From Oscillospiraceae bacterium (GTDB lineage Bacteria; Bacillota; Clostridia; Oscillospirales; Ruminococcaceae): DNA of 38,310 nucleotides. The stretch is from positions 1 to 38,310 of the forward strand of contig JAEEXH010000020.1 of NCBI GenBank assembly GCA_016291435.1, read 5' to 3'. The notes beneath the pieces were generated by a model. That model saw only the letters and a list, made by a program, of their open reading frames with translations, ran no database searches and had not been told where the DNA came from. Shown here piece after piece: positions 9,618-17,144 of this stretch (position 1 is the stretch's first letter; each line of letters opens with the position of its first letter). Both the position numbers and the translations under genes were made by a program.

Positions 9618-10541
9618 ATGATGAAAAACGGAACTGAAACCTACACAATGAAGCGCAAGGGCACTGCCGGCAAGATCGTCGGAATCGTCATTGCTGTATT
9701 TCTCGCGCTGATCCTCCTGCTTTCGGCAACGGCAACCGTTCCGGCAGGTCACACCGGCGTCATTGTCACGCTCGGCAAGGTCAGCGAGCAGACCCTCAGT
9801 GAGGGCTTCCACTTCAAGGCGCCGTTCGTGCAGGAGATCGTACCGGTCAGCAATCAGATCCAGGTCTATGAGGTCGATGCACCGGCTGTCTCGAAGGATC
9901 TCCAGACCGTCAGCAGCGTGATCGCGGTCAACTTCCGCATCCAGAGCGCTGAGTCTGCCAATATCTACCGCAACATCGGCAGCGACTATGAGGCAGTTGT
10001 CCTGACACCGGCTGTGCAGGAGAGCGTCAAGTCCGTCACTGCACGCTACACCGCAGAGCAGCTCATCACCGAGCGCAGCGCCGTCGGCGAGCAGATCAAG
10101 GATCAGCTCAACGCAAAGGTCGGCGAATACGGTGTGCTGATTGAGAAATTCAATATCGTCAATTTCGATTTCTCCTCTGAGTTCAATGCGGCGATCGAGC
10201 AGAAGCAGGTCGCAGAGCAGAATCTCCTGAAGACCAAGACTGAACAGGAGCAGGCGATCGTCATCGCAGACGCAGAGGCAAAGAAGAAGGTCATCGCAGC
10301 ACAGGCTGAAGCAGATGCCATCCTGAAGAAGGCGGAAGCACAGGCTGAGGCAAACGACCTGCTGAACAACTCCCTGACCGGGCTGATTCTCCAGAACAAG
10401 ATGCTGGAAAAGTGGGACGGCGCTCTGCCGAAGGTCAACGGCAGCGACTCCTCCCTCCTGCTGAATGTCGATGATGCCATCACGGTACAGGGCGGCGGCA
10501 GCACGGCCGCACCGCCCGCAAGCACAACACCTGCGGAATAA
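9618..10541 (+). CDS. SPFH/band-7 (prohibitin-like) membrane protein
   Basis: The 307-residue protein has one N-terminal membrane anchor (about residues 19-43, KIVGIVIAVFLALILLLSATATV) and then a complete SPFH domain beginning VPAGHTGVIVTLGKVSEQTLSEG. Next comes a long charged helix (roughly 190-265, rich in EQ/AEA/KKA, ending QAEANDLLNNS), typical of prohibitin and HflK/HflC-like proteins that form cages in the membrane. The tail after 285 is Ala/Pro/Thr-rich and probably disordered. GGAG lies 6 bases before ATG 9618; the second ATG at 9621 is also possible. It stands alone with its own terminator. Likely role: membrane organisation or modulation of membrane proteases; the partner is unknown. 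Confidence 0.92.
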   Translation: MMKNGTETYTMKRKGTAGKIVGIVIAVFLALILLLSATATVPAGHTGVIVTLGKVSEQTLSEGFHFKAPFVQEIVPVSNQIQVYEVDAPAVSKDLQTVSSVIAVNFRIQSAESANIYRNIGSDYEAVVLTPAVQESVKSVTARYTAEQLITERSAVGEQIKDQLNAKVGEYGVLIEKFNIVNFDFSSEFNAAIEQKQVAEQNLLKTKTEQEQAIVIADAEAKKKVIAAQAEADAILKKAEAQAEANDLLNNSLTGLILQNKMLEKWDGALPKVNGSDSSLLLNVDDAITVQGGGSTAAPPASTTPAE

Positions 10542-10572
10542 CGCCTTCCGCAGATACATTCCTCCTTGTGAC

Positions 10573-10617
10573 GCAAAGCACCGGCAGTCAGGATTTTGCC
10601 GGTGCTTTGCTGTTTTT
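10573..10617 (+). terminator. Terminator of the SPFH gene
   Basis: A perfect 14-bp stem (10573-10586 with 10597-10610, GCAAAGCACCGGCA / TGCCGGTGCTTTGC), then TGTTTTT. Confidence 0.85.
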
Positions 10618-10651
10618 CCGCGCAGACGGTTTCCCCCGGCAGATGCAGAAA

Positions 10652-10684
10652 GCACCCGCGATACGGTCTCTGTATCGCGGGTGC
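10652..10684 (-). terminator. Terminator of the darA-holB-ricT operon
   Basis: A perfect 13-bp stem (GCACCCGCGATAC / GTATCGCGGGTGC), read leftwards into a short TTTCT tract. It lies 17 bases past the ricT stop. Confidence 0.65.
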
Positions 10685-10700
10685 TTCATATTCTGATATT

Positions 10701-12080
10701 TCAGCCTGCGTCGTTCGGATTCTTGCCGCCCTCCGGCGCATGATTGCCGCCGTTACCGTGATTGCGGTTCCGCGGCGGAAAGCGTCTGCGGTTCCCCTGC
10801 GGATTCCGGCTGCGCTGCGCCTCCTGCTGACTGCGCTGCTGCGCTGCCTGCTCGGGATGCTCCACAACGGCGCGGTGCTCCGTCAGATCCATGTCGATCG
10901 GGGCTGCTGCGTGACGCGGTGCGGGCTTCGGCGGTGCCGGCTGCTGCCGCTGCTGCTTCTCGCCGAACTCCTCATGGAGCTGCGCGTGATGGGGCTGTGC
11001 CTGCGGCTGCTGTGCGGGACGCGCCTGCTGCGGTTCCTGCGGCTGACGGTTCTGCGCGGGCTGCACCTGTCGCTCGGGATTCCGTTTTTCACGCGGCTGC
11101 TGCGGCTTTTTCTCCGGCTGCGGCTTCTCCTGCCCATCGGCAGGTGCGGCGGCGTTCGGATTCTGCTGCTTCTGCTTCTTTCCCTGCTGCGGCTGCGGTT
11201 TCTGCTGCTGCTGCTTTGCCGGGTCACGGTCGCGGCGCAGATCCTCCTTCGTCATGCGGCGGCTGGCGTCGGTCAGGCGCTCGACCGCATCGCGGCTGAC
11301 GGTCACCGGAATATCCGAATTCTCCGGCTTGACGCGCAGATTGCCTGTGATGAGATTTGCTTCGAGCACATAGGCGCGAACCGGCGGATCACCCGGCAGC
11401 AGCACCGTTGAGCCGACCTTCGGCGTCAGCTTGATCAGTTCCTCATAGACCGGGCTCTCATAGCGCAGGCAGCACATCAGTCTGCCGCAGGCGCCGGAGA
11501 TCTTCGCCGGATTGAGCGCGAGCCCCTGCTCCTTTGCGATTTTGATGGAGATCGGCTGGAAGTTATTGAGATAACCCTTGCAGCAGAATTCTCTGCCGCA
11601 GATGCCGAGTCCGCCGAGCAGCTTCGCCTCGTCGCGGTCACCGATCTGCCGCAGCTCGATGCGGACATGGAACGCAAGCGCCAGATCCTTGACGAGCTCG
11701 CGGAAATCGACACGCGACTCCGCGGTGAAATAGAAAATCAGCTTGTTGCTGTCAAAGCCGCACTCAACGTCGATGAGATTCATCGGCAGACCGCGCTTTT
11801 CGATGCGTTCGCGGCAGTAGCGCTCCGCCTCGGCAATATAGGCGCGGTTCTTCTCCAGCGTGCGGAGATCCTCCTCGTTTGCCAGCCGGAGAATGGGCTT
11901 TAGGGGCGCGGTCACGGCGCTGTCCTGCACGGCATGCCGCCTTGCCGCAACCTCACCGCATTCGGGCCCGCGTGCCGTCTCGACAACGACATAGCTGCCC
12001 TCTGCGGGATTTAAGTTACCCGGCGCAAAATAATACATTTTGCCGCCGCTTTTGAATTTGACTCCGATTACTTCGATCAT
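10701..12080 (-). CDS. ricT: RicT/YaaT (PSP1) regulator with long Q/P/R-rich tail
   Basis: Residues 1-270 are a complete PSP1/RicT protein: VVVETARGPECGEV, then VDFRELVKDLALAFHVRIELRQIGDRDEAKLLGG, and the cysteine motifs GICGREFCC (about 159-167) and SGACGRLMCC (195-204), which supply the ligands for iron-sulfur clusters in the RicA-RicF-RicT complex that guides RNase Y processing in Bacillus. The usual length is about 270-300 residues; here about 185 extra residues follow, dominated by Gln, Pro, Arg and Ala, with no fold visible. The gene is third in an operon with darA and holB, the conserved Firmicute order. The tail may bind RNA or protein; that is inference. Confidence 0.93.
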   Translation of the reverse strand: MIEVIGVKFKSGGKMYYFAPGNLNPAEGSYVVVETARGPECGEVAARRHAVQDSAVTAPLKPILRLANEEDLRTLEKNRAYIAEAERYCRERIEKRGLPMNLIDVECGFDSNKLIFYFTAESRVDFRELVKDLALAFHVRIELRQIGDRDEAKLLGGLGICGREFCCKGYLNNFQPISIKIAKEQGLALNPAKISGACGRLMCCLRYESPVYEELIKLTPKVGSTVLLPGDPPVRAYVLEANLITGNLRVKPENSDIPVTVSRDAVERLTDASRRMTKEDLRRDRDPAKQQQQKPQPQQGKKQKQQNPNAAAPADGQEKPQPEKKPQQPREKRNPERQVQPAQNRQPQEPQQARPAQQPQAQPHHAQLHEEFGEKQQRQQPAPPKPAPRHAAAPIDMDLTEHRAVVEHPEQAAQQRSQQEAQRSRNPQGNRRRFPPRNRNHGNGGNHAPEGGKNPNDAG

Positions 12081-12116
12081 GTTATTCCCTTTCGATGGTT
12101 TGCGGAATGAGGTGCA

Positions 12117-13103
12117 TTACGATTCCGAGAGGGACGCACAGAGCGCAGATGCCGTGAGCGCTGCACCGACATTGCCGTCAAGATCGGCAATCGCCTCGCT
12201 GACCGCACTGTGCATCGCAGCGGTGCGGTTCGGCGTCAGACGGTGCGCAAGCTGCTGTGCGGAGCCGCGGTCGCAGCCGAGCTGTCCGAATTCTCCGCGC
12301 AGAGAGAGCAGTGCGGCATCTCTGATCTGCAAATCCAGCATGCCGAGCGTGCGGCGCAGGATCTCCTTATCCGCCGCTGCTGCCGTCAGAAGGCGCAGCA
12401 TTTCATATTCATCCTGTGCGGCAAGCGCTGCCGTCAGACCCGATGCATATTCCACCGACTGCTGCATGGCGCTGTCGCTGAGATACGCGATGCATCTGCC
12501 AATGTTGCCGCTGAAATGCGACACTGCCCGCTGGACATCCGAGGGAGAATATTCCAGCCGCGTGAGGGCGGAGGCACATTCCTCCTCTGTGACGGGAAAC
12601 ACCGCCTTTGCAGTCATACGCGAAAGGAGCGTCGGCAGCAGGACACCCGCTGTCTCCGCCGTGAACACAAAGCAGGCATGCGGCAGCGGCTCCTCGACCG
12701 ATTTGAGCAGGGCGTTCTGTGCCTGCACGGTCATGCCGTCCGCATCGGTGAAAAGGAAGATGCGCAGCGCACCGTTGTTCGGCAGCACGGCAGCATCCCG
12801 CCGCACATTGCGCGCGGTCTCGACGGAGAATCCGCCGCGCTTGCCCGAGTGTTCCGCATAGGTGACATCGGGGTGTGCGTCATCGAGCAGCAGGCGGCAG
12901 CTTCTGCATCTGCCGCAGGGCGCATGCTCCTGCTCCTCGCAGAGCGCGAGCATCGTATACCACTTTGCAATCAGCTTCTTGCCGCAGCCGCGTTCACCGT
13001 GCAGCAGGAGCGCATGGGGCAGATGCTGCTTGCGCTTCATCTGCCGGAGCTCGTCCAGCAGCAGCGAATTGCCCGCGATGGCAGGCATCGAACCGCCGCT
13101 CAC
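12117..13103 (-). CDS. holB: DNA polymerase III subunit delta'
   Basis: The up to 328-residue clamp-loader subunit shows the typical start (GNSLLLDELRQMKRKQHLPHALLLHG), a P-loop GERGCGKK in which the final Ser/Thr is Lys, a four-cysteine zinc module (CEEQEHAPCGRCRSC), DADGMTVQAQNALLKSVEEP and the sensor region LLPTLLSRM. It helps load the sliding clamp at replication. The GTG at 13103 overlaps the darA stop as GTGA; the in-frame ATG at 13088 fits the family N-terminus better, so the true start may be five codons later. It lies between darA and ricT, as in Bacillus, but yaaR, which sits in that cluster in Bacillus, is missing here. Confidence 0.93.
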   Translation of the reverse strand: MSGGSMPAIAGNSLLLDELRQMKRKQHLPHALLLHGERGCGKKLIAKWYTMLALCEEQEHAPCGRCRSCRLLLDDAHPDVTYAEHSGKRGGFSVETARNVRRDAAVLPNNGALRIFLFTDADGMTVQAQNALLKSVEEPLPHACFVFTAETAGVLLPTLLSRMTAKAVFPVTEEECASALTRLEYSPSDVQRAVSHFSGNIGRCIAYLSDSAMQQSVEYASGLTAALAAQDEYEMLRLLTAAAADKEILRRTLGMLDLQIRDAALLSLRGEFGQLGCDRGSAQQLAHRLTPNRTAAMHSAVSEAIADLDGNVGAALTASALCASLSES

Positions 13104-13432
13104 AGCTTCTCGAACCGCTCAATATTCGTGACGAAGACAGTTGCGCCGCCGACGGGCACCTCCAGCGGCATAGAGGGCACCTGACCGGTCGCCGGTGTGC
13201 CGTATGCGGGTGTCGAGGGAACGAACTGCTTTCTGTGGTGGCATTTCTGCTGCACCACATTGATCACATTATCCACATCCGCCTCATCGACACAGATGAG
13301 GAAGGTGGTATTGCCGGAGCTCAGAAAGCTGCCGGAGGAAGCGAGCTTTGTCGCACGGAAGCCGCTTTTGGCAAGAGCCTTGGAGACCGCGGCGCTGTCG
13401 TCGCCGTTGACGACTGCAAAGATCAGTTTCAT
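13100..13432 (-). CDS. darA: Cyclic di-AMP receptor DarA (PstA/YaaQ)
   Basis: The 110-residue PII-like protein begins MKLIFAVVNGDDSAAVSKAL and keeps the family motifs GFRATKLASSGSFLSSGNTTFLI and VGGATVFV near the C-terminus. Members form trimers that bind cyclic di-AMP between subunits. Length is normal. GAGGTC lies about 10 bases before the ATG. It opens the darA-holB-ricT operon with a recognisable promoter. Its output pathway is not known in any organism with certainty. Confidence 0.95.
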   Translation of the reverse strand: MKLIFAVVNGDDSAAVSKALAKSGFRATKLASSGSFLSSGNTTFLICVDEADVDNVINVVQQKCHHRKQFVPSTPAYGTPATGQVPSMPLEVPVGGATVFVTNIERFEKL

Positions 13433-13503
13433 GATGAATCGACCTCATTCCCATATGTGATTTCAAATGTCTCTCGGAGCGATATGTATACCACTCCACA
13501 ATT

Positions 13504-13532
13504 AGTATACCATAAAAATCCGATTTACGCAA
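13504..13532 (-). promoter_or_regulatory. Promoter of the darA operon
   Basis: On the minus strand: TTGCGT (13527-13532), 17-bp spacer, TATACT (13504-13509), about 70 bases before the darA start. Confidence 0.6.
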
Positions 13533-13561
13533 GGGGGAAAACAAAAAAGCGGATGCCCGCG

Positions 13562-13602
13562 CAAAAAGACTGCCCCTGCATGCTGCAATGCACACAGGGG
13601 CA
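13562..13602 (-). terminator. Terminator of the glnN-to-unknown-gene unit
   Basis: Read leftwards: stem TGCCCCTG ... CAGGGGCA with further pairing inside (GTGCAT / ATGC), then GTCTTTTT. It lies downstream of the 13729-14610 gene and upstream of the darA promoter. Confidence 0.7.
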
Positions 13603-13633
13603 ATTTTTATCCGTCCGCTATGATAAATCAGAA

Positions 13634-13660
13634 TGCGCAATTCGCAGTGCGCAATTCGCA
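13634..13660. repeat. Two direct copies of a 13-bp sequence
   Basis: TGCGCAATTCGCA occurs twice with one base between (13634-13646 and 13648-13660), followed by another CAAT core. This GCGCAATTCGCAATT style is, from memory, a dispersed intergenic repeat in many Firmicutes. A small hairpin TCGGC-TTGC-GCCGA follows at about 13670. Confidence 0.45.
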
Positions 13661-13728
13661 ATGATTGTGTCGGCTTGCGCCGACGAATTTTGAATAGGGC
13701 TCCCCGCGGCTGTCGTATCAGATTCCGC

Positions 13729-14610
13729 TCAGCTGTCGGCGGCACCCGTCACGCGCTGAATGAACGCTGCCTGCCGCGCACGCCGTCCTGCGATGCGTGC
13801 TTCTGCCCACGCCTCGTATTTTTCCCATTTCACATGTGCAGAAGGCACGGTGTCATCCGCCTTGACTGCGATGAACGAGAAGACATAGCTCCCCTCCGCA
13901 GAAAGACCGATCTGCACGCTGCGGCGCGTCTTGCAGGTGTAGCCGTCAATCCAGCCCTGTGCCGTGAACTGCGTCACATCGGGCACCTCCGCACGGAGCT
14001 CCTCGCTGACCTTTGTGCGCTGAAGGCCGTAGAGATGATACTTCACCCCGTCGGCATCCGTCAGCACAAAATCCTTGCCCTCGGGCGCGGGATCCTGCGC
14101 AAGCCCCTGATCGTCCGTGATCTCCGCGTCCGTCACGGTGACGACCTCCGTACTCCCGTACTGCTTGCGGATGCACTTCGGCTGCGGGGCATCGGGCGGA
14201 GCAATTTCGTCAAAATCGGCGATATCAAGCCCCAGCGCATCAATCGCACGGAACAGGCGCACTGCCGCTGCCTGTGCATCGCCGCTCTGCACGGTAAGCC
14301 ATGCCGCCTCAAACGCTTCTCCGCGCTGCCATGCCGCATATGCCGCTGCCATCTCCTGTCTGCCGGCATAGCTTTCCGGGAGCGTGCATTCCATATGCTG
14401 CATCAGCGTTTCCATCACATGATACTGCATCACAACGAACATGCAGTTCACAAGGATTGCGAATTCCTCCGAATCCGCCTCGTAATCCTCCAGCAGCAGC
14501 TTCACGGCATCGCACGAGAGCTTCCCTGCCGTCTCGTAATCCGCATTCAGCAGAGCATCTGCCGCCGCGTCGTAGTCATAATAGCCTTCCAGATATTCCT
14601 CGGGGTGCAT
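13729..14610 (-). CDS. Hypothetical soluble protein (293 aa)
   Basis: I do not recognise a family. The 293-residue product has no signal peptide or membrane segment. The N-terminal 115 residues are predicted helical and Ala/Glu-rich (YDAAADALLNADYETAGKL, FEAAWLTVQSGDAQAAAVRLF), reminiscent of TPR-like packing. After residue 140 the protein seems to be a beta-rich domain (VVTVTDAEITDD, FVLTDADGVKYHLYGLQ, SVQIGLSAEGSYVFSFIAVKAD), and it ends basic. GGAGGA precedes the ATG and the gap to the EFR1 gene is 15 bases, so it is almost surely cotranscribed. Codon use matches neighbours. Confidence 0.75.
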   Translation of the reverse strand: MHPEEYLEGYYDYDAAADALLNADYETAGKLSCDAVKLLLEDYEADSEEFAILVNCMFVVMQYHVMETLMQHMECTLPESYAGRQEMAAAYAAWQRGEAFEAAWLTVQSGDAQAAAVRLFRAIDALGLDIADFDEIAPPDAPQPKCIRKQYGSTEVVTVTDAEITDDQGLAQDPAPEGKDFVLTDADGVKYHLYGLQRTKVSEELRAEVPDVTQFTAQGWIDGYTCKTRRSVQIGLSAEGSYVFSFIAVKADDTVPSAHVKWEKYEAWAEARIAGRRARQAAFIQRVTGAADS

Positions 14611-14625
14611 GGGGTGTTCCTCCGT

Positions 14626-15363
14626 TCAGCGCAGATCGGGATGCACATATCTGCCGCGATTTTTTGTATCCTTGCCGTACTGAATCGCCTGCACGGGACA
14701 TCGGTTGATGCAGGCATTGCAGAGCGTGCAGTGTGTCTTCTGCCAGAAGGGCTTGCCGTTCGCCATGCGGATCGCATGATCGGGGCAATTCCGCGCACAC
14801 TTGCCGCAGCCGGTGCAGGTATCCTCTGCCAGAAAGGGGCGTGTCGTGTTCATTTTCCGATAGACGGGCTGCATGACCGACGCAAACAGTCCGCCGCGCA
14901 CCGGCTTGCATTCCCTGTGCCGCACGGCACGGCGGATCTCTCCGCATTTGAGCCGTGCTCTGCGCAGGAGCGTTTCCGTTTTGCGGGCATCGGGCGCCTT
15001 GAAATAGAGAACGGCATTGTCCGGCATATGCACGCCGAACACGCGGCTCAGGGTGATGCCGCGTGCCGCAAGCTCCCTGCGGAGCAGACCGTCGCCGTGA
15101 TGCCTGCCGCCGCCGCTCGTGATGACGGCATAGACATATCCGCCGTGCCGGAGCTCCAGACGGCGGATAAACTCGATCACGGCAATCGGAACGGTCGCGA
15201 AGTATTCCGGGAAGACAAAGCCGACCGGCTCCTTTGCCGGCACGGTATAGCGGAATTCGCCCTTCTGCCGTGCCGCCGCGATGCTGACAAGCTGTTCGCC
15301 GGGCTGTGCGGCCGCCTTTGCCGCGGCGAGCGAATTGCCTGTGCCTGTGAAATAAAAGATCAT
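14626..15363 (-). CDS. EFR1-type flavodoxin-ferredoxin fusion
   Basis: The 245-residue protein begins with a flavodoxin-like fold (MIFYFTGTGNSLAAAKAAA, the FMN phosphate loop TGTGNS, and VFPEYFATVP, AVITSGGGRHHGDG). It ends with two [4Fe-4S] ferredoxin motifs, CTGCGKCARNCPDHAI (around 186-201) and CTLCNACINRCPVQAI (around 211-226). This is the EFR1 family, thought to move low-potential electrons in anaerobes; the partner is unknown. It lies 28 bases after pyrE. A basic linker (RRARLKCGEIRRAVRHREC) separates the domains. GAGGAGAG precedes the start. Confidence 0.9.
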   Translation of the reverse strand: MIFYFTGTGNSLAAAKAAAQPGEQLVSIAAARQKGEFRYTVPAKEPVGFVFPEYFATVPIAVIEFIRRLELRHGGYVYAVITSGGGRHHGDGLLRRELAARGITLSRVFGVHMPDNAVLYFKAPDARKTETLLRRARLKCGEIRRAVRHRECKPVRGGLFASVMQPVYRKMNTTRPFLAEDTCTGCGKCARNCPDHAIRMANGKPFWQKTHCTLCNACINRCPVQAIQYGKDTKNRGRYVHPDLR

Positions 15364-15391
15364 GCTGTTCTCTCCTCAGCGGGATGCTTTC

Positions 15392-16045
15392 TTACACCCC
15401 GTACTGCTCACGGTATGCGCGCATCTGCGGGAGATATGCCTGCCCGTCGATGACGCCGTTCTCGATCGCTGCAATAATATCGCTCACGGTGACGATGGAG
15501 TAAACGTCAATGCCGAACTCCTCCTTGACCTCCTGCACGGCAGACTTCTCGCTCTGGAGACCCTTCTCCTGCCGGTCAACAGTGATGATCATGCCTGCGA
15601 TCTCCACATCCGCGACGGATTTCAGCTTCGGATAGACCTCTCTGAGCGCCTTGCCGGAGGTCATAACATCCTCGATCAGCACAACCTTTGTGCCGTCCTC
15701 GAGCTTCGAGCCGACGATCATGCCGCCCTCGCCGTGATCCTTGACCTCCTTGCGGTCATAGGCATAGCCAACCTCGATGCCGTGCTCCTTCCAGAGCGCG
15801 ACCGCCGCCGATGCTGCCAGCGGAATGCCCTTGTAAGCCGGTCCGAAGAGGACATCTGCCTTGAGACCGTGCTCCTGCATGCAGGCTGCGTAATACTCGC
15901 CGAGACGGCAGAGCTGCCTGCCGGTCTTGTAGTTGCCGGTGTTGATGAAATAGGGTGCCTTTCTGCCCGATTTCAGCGTGAATTCGCCGAATGTGAGCAC
16001 GCCGCACTCTGCCATGAATTTGATGAATTCTTCCTTGTAGGTCAT
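15392..16045 (-). CDS. pyrE: Orotate phosphoribosyltransferase
   Basis: The 217-residue enzyme joins orotate to PRPP to give OMP in pyrimidine synthesis. Visible motifs are FTLKSGRKAPYFINTGNYKTG, FGPAYKGIPLAASAAVALW, the flexible loop RKEVKDHGEGG and the PRPP loop VVLIEDVMTSGKA. ATG 16045 has AAGGAAG 6 bases upstream; another in-frame ATG at 16066 lacks a ribosome site. It lies in a minus-strand unit after mutY with a 64-base gap. No other pyr gene is in the window, so it is detached from the usual pyr cluster. Confidence 0.96.
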   Translation of the reverse strand: MTYKEEFIKFMAECGVLTFGEFTLKSGRKAPYFINTGNYKTGRQLCRLGEYYAACMQEHGLKADVLFGPAYKGIPLAASAAVALWKEHGIEVGYAYDRKEVKDHGEGGMIVGSKLEDGTKVVLIEDVMTSGKALREVYPKLKSVADVEIAGMIITVDRQEKGLQSEKSAVQEVKEEFGIDVYSIVTVSDIIAAIENGVIDGQAYLPQMRAYREQYGV

Positions 16046-16109
16046 GATAGATCTTCCTTTCTGCATTGGGTTCGGGTAGGGTCACGGGCGCCGGTTCAGC
16101 GATCACGCC

Positions 16110-17144
16110 TCATTCCTCCGGCAGACAGATGCGGAATGCCGTCGGGAGCGCCGTCTCCGCCTGCATCTGCGCCGCCGTCACCCATGTGAAGCGGTCAGGG
16201 CATTTCGTGCAGAGGATATGCACGCATGTCATATGCCATTCGATATGCGTAAATATGTGTTTTTTCTGCCGCACGGAGCAAAGCGTTTCCGCACCGGTCT
16301 CCCAGTCTGCAATCGCATCGAGCGCCGCCTGTGCATCGCGCTTGCCGTCGAGATGCGGCAGCTCCCAGAGCCCCGCAAGCAGCCCGCTGTTTCCGCGCTT
16401 CCGCACGGCAATCCTCTCGCCGCATTGCAGGATATAGACCGTATATTCTTCGATTCTGCGCGCTTTCTTCGTTTTTCGCACGGGATATTCCGCGATGGAA
16501 TCCGTGCGGTATACCTCGCATTCTGCCTTGAGCGGACAGCATGCGCAGTGCGGTGCGCCGTTCGGAACGCAGACCGTCGCGCCAAGCTCCATGAGTGCCT
16601 GCGTGAGCGTGCCGCAGTCAGTGCATGTACGGTAAACCGCACGGAGCTGCTCCCGCACATCTCGCTTCACGGACTGCTCGTCCACGCAGCGCCCGTCGCC
16701 TGTCAGCCGCGCCCAGACGCGCAGCACATTGCCGTCTACGGCGGGCTCGGGGCAGCCAAAGCAGATGGACGAGACCGCGCCGGCGGTGTAGTCGCCGATG
16801 CCTGTGAGTGCGCGGATCTCATCGTAAGTCTGCGGAAAATCTCCGCCGTGCGCTGTCATGATCTGCTGCGCCGCCTTCTGCATATTGCGCACACGGCTGT
16901 AATAGCCGAGCCCCTCCCAGAGCTTCATCAGCGTGTCGGGGGCGCATTCCGCGAGCGCACGGACATCGGGCAGGCGCTCCAGAAACCGCGCATAATAGGG
17001 CTTTACCGCCTCCACGCGTGTTTGCTGGAGCATGATCTCGGAGACCCAGACATGATAGGGTGCACGGTCTTTGCGCCACGGCAGGTCACGGGCATTCTCC
17101 GCAAACCACGGCAGCAGCCGGTCAGGTAAATCTGCAAGCTGCAT
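16110..17144 (-). CDS. mutY: A/G-specific adenine glycosylase MutY
   Basis: The 344-residue enzyme removes adenine opposite 8-oxoguanine. It shows WVSEIMLQQTRVEAVKPYY, the helix-hairpin-helix LTGIGDYTAGAVSSICFG with PAVDGNVLRVWARL carrying the catalytic Asp, a four-cysteine iron-sulfur loop (CVPNGAPHCACCPLKAEC), and a C-terminal NUDIX-like domain (VRKRGNSGLLAGLWELPHLDG). ATG 17144 shares a base with the glnN stop (TGATG), so the genes are coupled; a GTG further upstream would overlap glnN needlessly. Confidence 0.95.
   Translation of the reverse strand: MQLADLPDRLLPWFAENARDLPWRKDRAPYHVWVSEIMLQQTRVEAVKPYYARFLERLPDVRALAECAPDTLMKLWEGLGYYSRVRNMQKAAQQIMTAHGGDFPQTYDEIRALTGIGDYTAGAVSSICFGCPEPAVDGNVLRVWARLTGDGRCVDEQSVKRDVREQLRAVYRTCTDCGTLTQALMELGATVCVPNGAPHCACCPLKAECEVYRTDSIAEYPVRKTKKARRIEEYTVYILQCGERIAVRKRGNSGLLAGLWELPHLDGKRDAQAALDAIADWETGAETLCSVRQKKHIFTHIEWHMTCVHILCTKCPDRFTWVTAAQMQAETALPTAFRICLPEE

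Larger units (their letters stand above)
8761..9621 (+). pseudogene. dpaA: Truncated dipicolinate synthase subunit A (dpaA/spoVFA)
   Basis: Residues 1 to about 190 match the DpaA/SpoVFA family: an N-terminal GGDLRQLAAAA nucleotide-fold start, the conserved KQEAFAVRNAVPTAEGALALAM segment, and a Rossmann motif LLLGAGRLTRALIPRLRGLGAEVTVAARR. The homology stops near residue 193 (about base 9340), where the family normally continues for about 100 more residues. The frame stays open to 9621 by chance through AT-richer non-coding DNA that holds promoters of the next gene. No dpaB follows. DpaA/DpaB make dipicolinic acid in the spore mother cell. The 5' end (AAGGAGTG, sigma-K-like promoter) is intact, so a deletion or rearrangement removed the 3' part and dpaB. 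Confidence 0.7.

Noticed and set aside
13633-15453. 606-codon open frame antisense to the EFR1 region
   Set aside because: It spans two genes, a terminator and a repeat; the minus-strand genes have ribosome sites and motifs.
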